A DNA stretch of 64,000 bases from Hugenholtzia roseola DSM 9546 (GCF_000422585.1 NZ_AUGI01000033.1:1-64000), one strand, 5' to 3'; numbered from the stretch's first letter, positions 1-8,643 are shown. Numbers and translations are program-made. The notes: generated by a model from the letters alone, not told the origin.

Positions 1-18
1 CAGAACTTAACATTACTG
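1..18 (-). mobile_element. Terminal end of a MITE copy, cut by window edge
   Basis: Bases 1-18 are the exact reverse complement of the left terminal repeat (CAGTAATGTTAAGTTCTG) of the intact MITE copies near 27.7 kb and 58.2 kb. The rest of this copy lies outside the window, so its length and target duplication cannot be seen. Confidence 0.7.
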
Positions 19-23
19 CCCAT

Positions 24-112
24 AGGGGAGGGTTCGAAAACCAAATCATTTTTTGCATAAATGCAAAAAAAAATGATACCATATCAAAGCCCCTCCCTTT
101 GGGGGAGGGGTT
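24..112. repeat. Hairpin repeat (family B), copy 1
   Basis: A T-rich/A-rich hairpin (ATCATTTTTTGCAT at 45-58, AA loop, ATGCAAAAAAAAATGAT at 61-77) is followed by a second stem, CCCCTCCC against GGGAGGGG (about 89-110). The same layout occurs at 27.90-27.98 kb, also next to a MITE end, so this is a dispersed repeat. It fills the region upstream of smc; no other feature is seen in 113-191. Confidence 0.6.
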
Positions 113-191
113 TGGGGTGGGGTGCATTTAAGACTTTTATCGTTGTAACAACGCAAGCTATTTCAAAAAGAAAAACGAAGTTTGAACCCCC

Positions 192-3100
192 ATGCAGCTT
201 ACAAGTTTAGAAATTAAAGGATTTAAAAGTTTTGCAGACAAGGTAGTTTTACGATTTGATGCAGGCATCACAGGGGTAATCGGACCCAACGGCTGTGGCA
301 AGTCTAACGTCATCGATGCCATTCGCTGGGTGCTGGGCGAACAGCGCACCAAACACCTGCGCTCGGATAAGATGTCCAACATCATTTTTAATGGCACAGC
401 CAAACGCAAAGCCGCCGATTTTGCCGAAGTTACGCTGCATTTTGAAAATAATAAAAACCTATTACCTGCTGAATACAAGGAAGTTAGCATCACACGCAAG
501 TATGCTCGCAATGGCAATGGCGACTACTTTCTCAATGGCGTTGCGTGTAGGAAAAAGGACATCTTAGACCTGCTCGCTCCCACAGGCGCGACAGCCAATA
601 GCTATGCGATTATCGAGCTAAAAATGGTCGATGATATTTTAAATGACCGCGAAGATGCCCGCAAACAGATGTTTGAGGAGGCGGCAGGTATTGCCCAATT
701 CAAACAGCGCAAAAAGGAGAGCCTTAGCAAGCTCGAAAGCGTGGATACGGATTTGGAAAGGGTAGAAGATTTGTTAGGAGAAATTACGGCTAATATGAAC
801 CATTTGGAAAAACAAGCCGCCCAAGTGGATAAATATTTAGAGGCAAAGGATTCTTACCAGCGGCATAGCATTGCGCTTTCGAAACGCCAGATGCGCACTT
901 TTCGCCAAAATTTGGAAAGTCAGACACAAAGACAAAGCGAACTTTTAGCAGAAAAAACACAACTGCATGCCCAAGTGGAAACGTTTGAGCAACACAGAGA
1001 AGCCATCAAAACCGACATAGAAAGCAAGGAAAGCACCCTAAGCGAACAAAGGCAGCAACTTTCGCGTCAGAACGAAAAAATCCGCTATGAGCAAACCGAA
1101 GCCCAACGCAAGCGCGATAGGGAAAAATATCTTTTGGAGCGCAAAGGGCAGGTAGAAAAACAAATCGTAGAAACAAAACAAAACAATGAAAGTCAGCTTG
1201 CTCAAATTGGCGAACTAAGCCAAAGTCAGGCTTTTTTACAAAGTCAGGTCGAAAGTTTAGAGGCAGAATTAGCCAACATAGAAACACTTTACAAAAAGGA
1301 AAAGCAGGCGCACGACTTCAAACGCAGCGAACTCAATTTGGTGCAGGATAGGGTGAAAAATCTGCAAAGCGAAATTTTGGTACTCACAAAAGAAAAAGAG
1401 GTAAAAGAAGCACAACAGGCTGCCCTTTTGCAGGAAAATGAGCAGTTGGGTTTGGAATTTTCGGGGCAGGAAGCACAAATTGATAAAGTAAATACACAAC
1501 TTTCCGAACTGGAAGGCTTGGTAGAAAGCCTACAAAGCGATTTAGACCAACAAAAAAACGAACAAGCGGAAAAGGAAAGGCTTATCGGACGCACCCAACA
1601 GGAAATTGAGAAAGAGAAAGAAGAAAAAAACAATCTTTTACGCCGTTATGATGCACAAAAAAACGAAGTAAAGTTGCTCAAAACGTTGGTAGAAAGTAAG
1701 GAAGGGTATTCGCAAACGGTTCAATATCTAACACAAAACTTTAATCAGGTGCGCCCTGCCGCCTCTGAAAACGCGCTTCCTACACCGCCTTTGCTGACCG
1801 AATTGCTCGATTGCCAGCCCGAATACATTGCGGCTCTGCAAACTTTTTTGCAGCCCTTTATGAATTTCTTTGTGGTTGAAAATGAGCAAATTGCGCTACA
1901 AACTTTTGCCCATTTGCAAGAAGCTAAAAAGGGCAAAGCGCAGTTTTTCGTCTTAGAAAGGCTCAAAGATTTGCCCACGCCCCTGCTTTTAGATGTGCCA
2001 CAGGCACTTTCGGCTTTGGCAGTGGTGCGTTTTGAGGCAAAATACAAATCGCTTTTTTATGCCCTTCTTCAATCGCTCTACTTTGTGGAGGAGGATTTTG
2101 ACCCTGCCCAAACCTTGCTGCACCCCCAAGCGGTTTTTATCCGAAAGGATACAACTTTGCTTTATGGTAAAAATGGTGAATTAAGCGGCGGACAAGCCAA
2201 AGCCCAAGACGAAAAAAGTCTTTTAATTGGTAAAAAACAGCAATTAGAGAATTTAGAAAAAAGTTTGGTGCTTTTGGAAGCGCAAATTCAGAACCAAACT
2301 GCCCAAATAACCACCTTAGAAAGCGAAAAGAAGGAGTTGGAAGCGAGCAGTTTGCAGGCAAGTATTCAAGAAAAGCAAAAACAATTAAACCGTTATTTGC
2401 AAGAAAAAATATCTGCACAGGCGCGTTTAGAGCAAATGCAAGCCTCTTTGGAGCGCAGTTTGCAGCGCAAGCAGGTTTCGAATGAAAAGGTAAGCAGGCT
2501 CAAAAATTCTATTGAAGGCTTAGAGCCACAAATTGCCGAAAAGCAGTTTGTTTTGAAAACCAACGAGGAAAAAAAGAACCAGTTAGCCGCCGATTTCGAG
2601 CGCGACAGTTTGCGATTTGAAGCGCAAGATGCGTTTTTCAAAGAAAAAAATAAGCAGTTGTATGAAGAAAAAGCGCGTTTGGAAAAAATACAACAAGAAA
2701 CTGCTTTTAAAGAAAATGCCATTGCACAAAACGCAGAAAGGCTTTACGATTTAGAACAAGAGGCACAACAAATTCAGCAGGAAAGTCAAAAATTGCATCT
2801 GCAAATCGAGGCACACCAGCAGCAGGAACGCGAACTAAGCCTTTTGAGAAATGAGTGGCAGCAGGTCTATGAGGAGGAGCAAGCCGCCTTTCGTCTTTTG
2901 CGGGCGCAAGATGAGGAATTGAGCCAGCAAATTAGAAATACAAGCCGCAAGATACAAGAAAATAACAATTCACTTTTAGAAATACAAAATAAAATTGGCG
3001 AAAGCCGCCTCAAACTAACGGCATTGCAGGAGCGTTTGCAGGCAGAATTTAATTTGGTTTTGGAAGAAGAGCAGATGCAGCAGCGCAGGGTAGAAGATGA

Positions 3101-3770
3101 GCTATCCGACGAGGTTTTGATAGAGGAGATAGAGTCGGCAAAACGCCGTTTGCAGCGCATTGGGGCAATCAATGAAACGGCAAAAGAAGCCTATTTGGAA
3201 GTAAAAGAGCGGCATGATTTTATCACCTCAGAAAAAGACGACCTTGTAAAAGCCAAAGAATCTTTGGTAATGACCCTTGCCGAATTAGAAGCCGAAGCCG
3301 AAAAAAGTTTTTCGGAGGCTTTCACTACCATTCGCCAAAACTTTATCGCCGTCTTTCGCTCCCTCTTTTCAGACGAAGATAATTGCGATTTAAAACTGCT
3401 CAATCCGCAGCAGCCCCTCGATTCGCCCATCGAGATTTTGGCACAACCAAAAGGCAAAAGACCGCTGACTATCAAGCAGTTATCAGGAGGTGAAAAAACA
3501 CTAACGGCAGTGGCGTTGCTTTTTTCTATCTATCTCTACAAGCCTGCACCTTTTTGCATCTTCGATGAAGTAGATGCGCCCTTAGATGATGCCAACATCG
3601 ATAAATTTACGCGCATTATACAAAAGTTTTCAAAAGAGGTGCAGTTTATCGTCGTTACGCACAACAAGCGCACGATGGTCAGTACCGATGTCGTCTATGG
3701 CGTAACCATGCCCGAAATTGGCGTTTCGCGTGCTGTGCCTGTTTCTTTGAAGGGCTTGGCGGTAAATTAG
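192..3770 (+). CDS. smc: Chromosome segregation protein SMC
   Basis: SMC ATPase for chromosome condensation and segregation, cytoplasmic, normally working as a dimer with ScpA/ScpB. The 1192-residue length is typical. The N-terminus opens with the family start LEIKGFKSFADK, and the Walker A loop GPNGCGKS lies at residues 31-38. Two long coiled-coil arms (about 165-500 and 680-1030, rich in E, Q, K and L) flank a hinge around 520-660. The C-terminal head has the ABC signature LSGGEKTLTA near 1100 and Walker B FCIFDEVDAPLDD near 1125. The start at 192 is the only one that keeps the N-terminal strand intact. It is transcribed alone; a terminator follows at 3854. Confidence 0.97.
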   Translation: MQLTSLEIKGFKSFADKVVLRFDAGITGVIGPNGCGKSNVIDAIRWVLGEQRTKHLRSDKMSNIIFNGTAKRKAADFAEVTLHFENNKNLLPAEYKEVSITRKYARNGNGDYFLNGVACRKKDILDLLAPTGATANSYAIIELKMVDDILNDREDARKQMFEEAAGIAQFKQRKKESLSKLESVDTDLERVEDLLGEITANMNHLEKQAAQVDKYLEAKDSYQRHSIALSKRQMRTFRQNLESQTQRQSELLAEKTQLHAQVETFEQHREAIKTDIESKESTLSEQRQQLSRQNEKIRYEQTEAQRKRDREKYLLERKGQVEKQIVETKQNNESQLAQIGELSQSQAFLQSQVESLEAELANIETLYKKEKQAHDFKRSELNLVQDRVKNLQSEILVLTKEKEVKEAQQAALLQENEQLGLEFSGQEAQIDKVNTQLSELEGLVESLQSDLDQQKNEQAEKERLIGRTQQEIEKEKEEKNNLLRRYDAQKNEVKLLKTLVESKEGYSQTVQYLTQNFNQVRPAASENALPTPPLLTELLDCQPEYIAALQTFLQPFMNFFVVENEQIALQTFAHLQEAKKGKAQFFVLERLKDLPTPLLLDVPQALSALAVVRFEAKYKSLFYALLQSLYFVEEDFDPAQTLLHPQAVFIRKDTTLLYGKNGELSGGQAKAQDEKSLLIGKKQQLENLEKSLVLLEAQIQNQTAQITTLESEKKELEASSLQASIQEKQKQLNRYLQEKISAQARLEQMQASLERSLQRKQVSNEKVSRLKNSIEGLEPQIAEKQFVLKTNEEKKNQLAADFERDSLRFEAQDAFFKEKNKQLYEEKARLEKIQQETAFKENAIAQNAERLYDLEQEAQQIQQESQKLHLQIEAHQQQERELSLLRNEWQQVYEEEQAAFRLLRAQDEELSQQIRNTSRKIQENNNSLLEIQNKIGESRLKLTALQERLQAEFNLVLEEEQMQQRRVEDELSDEVLIEEIESAKRRLQRIGAINETAKEAYLEVKERHDFITSEKDDLVKAKESLVMTLAELEAEAEKSFSEAFTTIRQNFIAVFRSLFSDEDNCDLKLLNPQQPLDSPIEILAQPKGKRPLTIKQLSGGEKTLTAVALLFSIYLYKPAPFCIFDEVDAPLDDANIDKFTRIIQKFSKEVQFIVVTHNKRTMVSTDVVYGVTMPEIGVSRAVPVSLKGLAVN

Positions 3771-3853
3771 GTTATTTTTTGCCCAACGTCAGAAAAATCA
3801 GACCCAAAACCTAACAAGCGTCATATTTTAATACGTTCATTTTTGAGAATTTT

Positions 3854-3888
3854 GCCATAGCTTTCAAAGGGAAGGCTGTGGCTTTTTT
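3854..3888 (+). terminator. Rho-independent terminator after smc
   Basis: Stem GCCATAGCTTT pairs with AAGGCTGTGGC with one G-T pair, followed directly by six T. It lies 84 bases after the smc stop. The rest of 3771-4163 is AT-rich with no convincing gene; the promoter of the next gene must lie in it but was not resolved. Confidence 0.7.
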
Positions 3889-4163
3889 GTGTGAAAAAGG
3901 CTCTTTTCTATTCTGTTTTCGTTTGCCTTCTGTGTTTGGTAGAAAGGCAAGTTTTGGTTGTCTTTTCTTAAAATTATCATAAAAAAACGGCGTAGGATTG
4001 TATAGTCATTTGTTTTTGGTATAAAAAGCAGATAAAAAAAGCCTTTGTAACAAATGTTCCTTTTTATGAACCTCAAACTGCCGAACTTTGTAGCATCAAA
4101 AGGGCATCAAAGCCCCATCTTTTCTTTCACCTTCATTTTACTACCTCAAAACCTTCTACGACC

Positions 4164-5579
4164 ATGAAAATCGAACAAATCTATACAGGCTGTTTGGCAC
4201 ACGCTGCTTATTATTTGGAAAGCCAAGGCGAGGCGGCTATTTTTGACCCGCTGCGCGAAGTTGCGCCCTACATAGAACGCGCCCAAAAGTCGGGAGCGAG
4301 CATTAAATACGTTTTCGAAACACACTTTCACGCCGATTTTGTGAGCGGTCATTTGGATTTGGCACAAAAAACGGGAGCTAAAATTGTCTATGGTGCAACG
4401 GCAAAGCCTGCTTTTGAGGCGATTATTGCCCAAGATGGGGAAGTTTTTAAAGTAGGCGGCGCGACGGTAAAGGCTATCCATACACCCGGACACACGATGG
4501 AAAGTACCACCTACTTGCTCATTGACGAAGAAGGCAGCGAACATGGCATTATCACAGGCGACACGCTTTTTATAGGTGATGTAGGCAGACCCGATTTGGC
4601 GCAACACGTCATTTCCGACCTAACAGAGGAAAAATTGGCAAACCTTCTTTACGATTCTTTGCGCAATAAAATCTTACCACTTGCCGACCATCTTATCGTC
4701 TATCCAAACCATGGCGCAGGCAGTGCCTGTGGCAAAAAGATGAGCAAAGAAACTACCGATACGCTGGGCAATCAGAAAAAGACCAACTACGCCCTACGTG
4801 CCGACATGACACGCGAGGAATTTATCAAAGAACTTTTGACAGGCTTAACAGCTCCTCCCCAATATTTTCCTCAAAATGTTTTAATGAACATCAAAGGATA
4901 TGACAGTTTGGATACCATTATGCAAAAAGCCTTGCAAGCCCTTTCGCCCGAAGCCTTCGAAGCAGCAGCCAACGAAACCCAAGCCCTTGTCTTAGATACG
5001 CGTGATGCCGAAACTTTTGCAAAAGGTTTTATTCCCAATAGCATCAATATCGGTTTGGAAGGCAGCTTTGCGCAGTGGGTCGGTGAAATGATTTTAGACC
5101 TCAAACACCCCATTTTGCTTATCACCGACGAAGGCAAGGAGGAAGAAGCCGTCGTGCGTCTTTCACGTGTAGGGTATGATAATACGATTGGCTTTTTGAA
5201 GGGCGGTATTGCAGCTTGGCAAGCGGCAGGCAAGCAAATGGATAGCATCGAGCGCATTTCGGCAGAGGAATTGGCTTTGCGTTTGGAAAAAGGGGCGGTC
5301 AAGGTTTTTGATGTCCGCAAAAAGAGTGAATTTGATTCGCAGCATATCGTAGGGGCGCAAAACATTCCACTCAATCAAATCAATCAGCACTTGGCAGAAT
5401 TGCCTAAAAATGAACCTTTTATCCTGCATTGTGCAGGTGGATATCGTAGTATGATTGCCGCTTCTATGCTCAAACAACGCGGTTGGGATAATTTCGTAGA
5501 TGTAAGAGGCGGATTTTCTGCCATAGAAAAAACGGCGGTCAAGACAACGGAATACGTTTGTCCGACTACTTTATTGTAA
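4164..5579 (+). CDS. CstB-like persulfide dioxygenase with two rhodanese domains
   Basis: The order of domains matches CstB-type enzymes, which oxidise low-molecular-weight persulfides and transfer sulfur in the cytoplasm. Residues 1-230 form a metallo-beta-lactamase fold of the glyoxalase II/ETHE1 kind, with metal ligands in THFHADFVSGH (His54, His56, Asp58), His110 in HTPGHT, and His183. A first rhodanese-like domain (about 273-355) has TDEG where the active-site loop should be, so it lacks the catalytic Cys. A second (about 363-455) has the intact loop HCAGGYRS with Cys423. The 471-residue length fits the family. A thioredoxin gene follows on the same strand and could reduce the persulfide or disulfide. 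The biochemical role is inferred from architecture only; other MBL-rhodanese enzymes cannot be excluded. Confidence 0.85.
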   Translation: MKIEQIYTGCLAHAAYYLESQGEAAIFDPLREVAPYIERAQKSGASIKYVFETHFHADFVSGHLDLAQKTGAKIVYGATAKPAFEAIIAQDGEVFKVGGATVKAIHTPGHTMESTTYLLIDEEGSEHGIITGDTLFIGDVGRPDLAQHVISDLTEEKLANLLYDSLRNKILPLADHLIVYPNHGAGSACGKKMSKETTDTLGNQKKTNYALRADMTREEFIKELLTGLTAPPQYFPQNVLMNIKGYDSLDTIMQKALQALSPEAFEAAANETQALVLDTRDAETFAKGFIPNSINIGLEGSFAQWVGEMILDLKHPILLITDEGKEEEAVVRLSRVGYDNTIGFLKGGIAAWQAAGKQMDSIERISAEELALRLEKGAVKVFDVRKKSEFDSQHIVGAQNIPLNQINQHLAELPKNEPFILHCAGGYRSMIAASMLKQRGWDNFVDVRGGFSAIEKTAVKTTEYVCPTTLL

Positions 5580-5594
5580 CCCAAAACAATCACC

Positions 5595-5640
5595 ACACTC
5601 AAAACCTACAAGGATTCAACGCCTAATAGGTTTTGAGTGT
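5595..5640 (+). terminator. Strong hairpin between MBL-rhodanese gene and trx
   Basis: ACTCAAAACCTA (from 5597) pairs with TAGGTTTTGAGT (to 5638), extending to ACACTC/GAGTGT, a stem of about 14 bp. Only a short T-poor tail follows and the thioredoxin start codon is 16 bases away. It may be a partial terminator or a processing site that sets the expression ratio of the two genes. Confidence 0.55.
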
Positions 5641-5655
5641 CTAAATCTTAACAAC

Positions 5656-5961
5656 ATGGAAAACAAAACTTCTTTTCAGGACTTAATTGCAGGCACAACG
5701 CCTGTCTTGGTGGATTTCTACGCCGATTGGTGCGCTCCCTGCCGCATGATGCAGCCTGTTTTGCAAGATTTAGCCGAAAAGATGGGTGAGCAGGTAAAGA
5801 TTGTGAAAATCAATGTAGATAAAAACCCTTCGGCGGCAGCGGCTTATGGCGTGCGCGGGATTCCCACTTTTGTACTTTTCAAAGAAGGAAAAATCATCAA
5901 TCGCAAATCTGGTTATATGCCTTTGCCCGAAGTTGAGAATTTTGTAAAGGGCGGTTTGTAG
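5656..5961 (+). CDS. trxA: Thioredoxin
   Basis: Small cytoplasmic dithiol-disulfide oxidoreductase of 101 residues, the usual size of thioredoxin. The active site WCAPC is at residues 25-29, and the conserved cis-proline is in GIPTF. There is no signal peptide, so it acts in the cytoplasm. It lies 76 bases after the persulfide dioxygenase/rhodanese gene on the same strand, with a strong hairpin between them, which suggests joint but unequal expression and a link to sulfane-sulfur handling. Bacteroidota usually have several thioredoxins, so the gene number is uncertain. Confidence 0.9.
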   Translation: MENKTSFQDLIAGTTPVLVDFYADWCAPCRMMQPVLQDLAEKMGEQVKIVKINVDKNPSAAAAYGVRGIPTFVLFKEGKIINRKSGYMPLPEVENFVKGGL

Positions 5962-5973
5962 CCAAAAAATTAG

Positions 5974-6003
5974 ACCCTAAGAGAAATTGAAGGCTCTTAG
6001 GGT
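5974..6003 (+). terminator. Hairpin after thioredoxin
   Basis: ACCCTAAGAG (5974-5983) pairs perfectly with CTCTTAGGGT (5994-6003), 13 bases after the trx stop. The T tract that follows is poor (TTGTTG), so termination strength is uncertain. Confidence 0.6.
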
Positions 6004-6081
6004 TTGTTGTGGTCAGAAGTGTGTAAGCCCAATATTTTTACGTAATACTTTGTGGTATCTTGAAAATAACTTCCTAACTTG

Positions 6082-6111
6082 GTTCAGTCATTGGTGGGGA
6101 CACCAACAACA
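6082..6111 (+). repeat. Fragment of the cassette leader repeat (TTGGTG-GGGA-CACCAA hairpin)
   Basis: This stretch carries GGTTCAGTCATTGGTGGGGA followed by CACCAACAAC, the same core found upstream of the orphan genes at 7686, 18826 and 19459. TTGGTG and CACCAA pair around a GGGA loop. Here no gene follows on the same strand, so it is probably a relic. Confidence 0.6.
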
Positions 6112-6147
6112 GCACAGGAACAAGATATTTTACTAATTCAACTTTTT

Positions 6148-6190
6148 CCAAAAAGCAACTATAAAAGATAACTTAATAGTTGCTTTTTGG
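6148..6190. terminator. Bidirectional terminator with 15-bp stem
   Basis: CCAAAAAGCAACTAT (6148-6162) pairs perfectly with ATAGTTGCTTTTTGG (6176-6190). It lies between trx (plus strand) and the lipoprotein gene (minus strand, ending at 6270), so it can serve both, with A and T runs on either arm. Confidence 0.6.
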
Positions 6191-6269
6191 TATTTTATAG
6201 CATCTTGAAAATGCAAGTTTAGGGCTTGCAAAAAATAGGATTGTAGGGTAGTTCCCTAAAATAACTCTC

Positions 6270-7199
6270 TTAACGACTAATCACATAGCTTGCACCAGAA
6301 GCAGGCGTGAGAACAGTGCCGTTGTTTGTAGAAAAACGCACGCTTGCGACAACTCCAAACTCTTTAGACACAAAGAAATAATCAACATACTCAACCACAT
6401 TTCCCTGTGTGATATTGAGTGCAGCTAATAGAGGAGCAGGAGCAAGTTCTCCATTAAGATAGTAAGTATTGGTATATTTTTCTGTATTTTTTACCAATAG
6501 TACCTCCGTGTTTGTTGCGATAGCACCTTGCGGCAACGATACTTTTCCCCACCCCACTACTTCGGAAGCAGTAACATACTCAATAGTTCGCTCGACAGGT
6601 GCATTAGAAATGCCAAAGCCTGCTACATCTAAAGTATATTTTTCAATAAGTTTAGATTCTTCTGTATTGTTATTACCATAACGCAAGGGAAACTTGAGTA
6701 TAAGTTGTTTTGGAGTTATGGGCAAATCTATACCCGCAGAGGTGATTACTGCTCCCTGCAACTCTGCGCTCCCTGCATCTACTTTGACCCCTACCATAAA
6801 AAAGCCGTCCGAAGATACCTCGTAGTACTCGTTCAAGGTGAAATTTGGCAAAAAATTAGAAGGTGCTGTACGCACAAAGGTAGCAGACGAAAAAGAGCTA
6901 CCAGCAGGAATGGCGTTGTTTTGAGCAGACACTCTGGGTTGCGCACTTGCAGATACAAAGGAATTTAAGTTCCACTCTACATTTTCTCCTTCTTGTGGAG
7001 GTTGTTGGATTTGCTCTGCACGCAAATTTGCTACCGTAACTACCGTACCTACCCTATTGGTGGGAGCATAGTCGGCAGAGGTTACTTCGATAGCGGCAGG
7101 TTCAGGGTTCGTATCTGGTTCGTCTTTGTCGTTACAAGAATAACTTAAACCTGCACAAAGAAACAATAACAGCATAGACTTTCTAAATCTAATAGTCAT
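6270..7199 (-). CDS. Putative surface or periplasmic lipoprotein, unknown family
   Basis: About 309 residues when started at the Met encoded at 7199. From this start the protein begins MTIRFRKSM, then a short hydrophobic stretch and the lipobox LSYSC, typical of a lipoprotein processed by signal peptidase II. The sequence after the Cys is acidic (NDKDEPDTNPEP), as in Bacteroidota lipoproteins exported to the outer membrane. An upstream in-frame Met at 7298 would bury the signal peptide and is unlikely. The mature part is rich in beta-type stretches and Ser/Thr/Asn with no catalytic motif that I recognise. It ends 80 bases from a bidirectional terminator. Function unknown. Confidence 0.75.
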   Translation of the reverse strand: MTIRFRKSMLLLFLCAGLSYSCNDKDEPDTNPEPAAIEVTSADYAPTNRVGTVVTVANLRAEQIQQPPQEGENVEWNLNSFVSASAQPRVSAQNNAIPAGSSFSSATFVRTAPSNFLPNFTLNEYYEVSSDGFFMVGVKVDAGSAELQGAVITSAGIDLPITPKQLILKFPLRYGNNNTEESKLIEKYTLDVAGFGISNAPVERTIEYVTASEVVGWGKVSLPQGAIATNTEVLLVKNTEKYTNTYYLNGELAPAPLLAALNITQGNVVEYVDYFFVSKEFGVVASVRFSTNNGTVLTPASGASYVISR

Positions 7200-7513
7200 A
7201 ATGATTGGGATTTTGAAAATGAATGATAAGAAAAAAGATTTGCGGCAGGCAAAAGCACTAAGGTAGAACGCAACTAACTGTACGCAAAGACCTTCCACAA
7301 ATCAAAACTTGTTTGAATTAAGAAAATCTAAAAACCAAGTTTTACTACATCTAAACAGATGAAAGAAAGGATATAACGAAAACCTGAGTTTTAAGTCTTA
7401 GCAAGATATAAAAAAAAGCATTTCTTTACAAAAAAAAAGCAGGTCGCATTTGAAAAATGTATTTTTTTTCTTCAAAAACATCCACAAAATAACATTTTTT
7501 ATTTGTTTTTTGC

Positions 7514-7561
7514 TATTTTTGCAGTGTCGTTCAGTCATAGGTGGGGACACCAACGACGGCG
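7514..7561 (+). promoter_or_regulatory. Promoter and leader module shared with the 18.5-20 kb cassettes
   Basis: TATTTTTG at 7514-7521 matches the Bacteroidota -7 element. It is followed by GTTCAGTCAT and a GGTG-GGGA-CACC hairpin (7529-7561). The same order (-7 element, then TTCAGTCAT hairpin, then ACGGCGTA) is found upstream of the genes starting at 18826 and 19459. The copy here lacks the internal GCAAATC hairpin. Confidence 0.55.
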
Positions 7562-7562
7562 T

Positions 7563-7602
7563 AAAAAAACTGCTCAAAACGAAAGTATTTTCAAAATAGT
7601 TT
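7563..7602 (+). repeat. 40-bp direct repeat, left copy
   Basis: Seven A followed by CTGCTCAAAACGAAAG and TATTTTCAAAATAGTTT; an identical 40-base sequence stands at 8559-8598. The two copies bracket the frameshifted gene 7686-8517. Confidence 0.85.
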
Positions 7603-7604
7603 GC

Positions 7605-7612
7605 TATCTTTG
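7605..7612 (+). promoter_or_regulatory. Candidate -7 promoter element for the 7686 gene
   Basis: TATCTTTG matches the TAnnTTTG consensus exactly and lies 74 bases before the start codon. No good TTTG -33 box stands at the usual distance, so the site is only a candidate. Confidence 0.4.
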
Positions 7613-7685
7613 TACGGTAGCGAATTTAGTGAGCGGTTATTTTTAAAACGCAAGTACAGCAACGAAAACTGTATAAAAAACAACA

Positions 7686-8517
7686 ATGAAATTATTTGTT
7701 TGTCTTATATTCTTACTCTTTTGTAGTTATCAATCGCAGGCAGGTTGCTCCTGCGAGTTCTTTTTTGATGAAAACTATCTCAAATGGGGGAGGGACACCG
7801 TTACTATAGACCTTTGGGGATACAGCAGAATGGATTTGAATAAGCAATTTATTGTAGATTCCGTTGCAAATTTACCCGATGAGCAGCAAATTTGCATTAT
7901 TGAATGTTTATTAGAAAAGTCAAAAGTAAGTGATGATATTACACTGCTTTACCATGAATACACCACAGATAAAAAAAAAATTATGTATCAGGGTTCACAT
8001 CCTACACGCCGTCCTTATCCTTATAGAAGTGTAACCAGTGTATGCTATTATTTAATATCAGCTATATATTATAAAAATATTTCTTATATACATCAAATAA
8101 CTTTCCCCACAAAAAAACACAAACAAAATGTACTAAAAAAAGCAAATGGTATAATGTATAAAATAAAAAGAAAAATATATAGAACTAAAAAAGACAAAAA
8201 ATAGAAGAATATGGATATAATAATCTTAGATATGGTTTTAAGGGCGAAGTTCCTAATAAAGCAGACTTGGATATACATGATGAAGAGTTATACAATGTTC
8301 ACAAAGCGTGGATAAATACGCTTAAACAAATTGGTATGGAAGAGGCTCGTTTGAGGAATATTCACCCGTTAATCAACAGTGAATTTGAGTGGCGAAGTTC
8401 TATTTCCAAAAAAAAGGTAGAATAGTTAAAATTTCTATCGTCCTCAAAAAAGATGAATTTTTTTACACGCTTAATTATTTTGTAGCCAATTATCAGGCAA
8501 ATAGTTTGAGAACTTAG
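7686..8517 (+). pseudogene. Secreted protein gene broken by two poly-A frameshifts
   Basis: The first reading frame runs 7686-8204 (172 residues) and starts with a clear signal peptide (MKLFVCLIFLLFCSYQSQAG). Coding text continues in the next frame from about 8196 (IEEYGYNNLRYGFKGEVPNK...) to a stop at 8423, and again in the third frame from about 8408 (GRIVKISIVLKKDEFFYTLN...) to a stop at 8515-8517. Each change falls in an A run (six A at 8196-8201, eight at 8408-8415), and in both cases one extra A would restore the frame. The restored protein would have about 277 residues. It may be a decayed gene, a phase-variable gene, or a product of homopolymer sequencing error. I do not recognise the family. 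A shared promoter/leader module precedes it and a 40-bp direct repeat flanks it. Confidence 0.65.
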
Positions 8518-8558
8518 TGGTTACTCGCCCTTCCCTAAGGCAGCAAACGGGAAGCCCA

Positions 8559-8598
8559 AAAAAAACTGCTCAAAACGAAAGTATTTTCAAAATAGTTT
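8559..8598 (+). repeat. 40-bp direct repeat, right copy
   Basis: Identical to 7563-7602. Like the left copy it is followed by a TAnnTTTG motif (TATATTTG, 8599-8606), but here a terminator follows rather than a gene. Confidence 0.85.
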
Positions 8599-8606
8599 TA
8601 TATTTG

Positions 8607-8643
8607 AAAAAAACTAACAGTTATTTAAAACTGTTAGTTTTTT
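8607..8643. terminator. Bidirectional terminator
   Basis: AACTAACAGTT (8612-8622) pairs with AACTGTTAGTT (8629-8639), with an A run before and a T run after. It separates the plus-strand broken gene from the convergent acyltransferase gene that ends at 8656. Confidence 0.8.

Noticed and set aside
4146-4607. 153-codon minus-strand frame over the start of the MBL-rhodanese gene
   Set aside because: Overlaps a strongly supported coding region, with no matching signature and a Cys/Phe/Arg-rich shadow composition.
4871-5374. 167-codon minus-strand frame over the rhodanese domains
   Set aside because: Antisense to conserved rhodanese motifs; Ser/Lys/Pro-rich composition typical of a shadow.
7298-7298. 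Upstream start at 7298 for the lipoprotein ending at 6270
   Set aside because: The extension puts a hydrophobic non-signal stretch before the lipobox; the Met at 7199 gives a standard lipoprotein signal.
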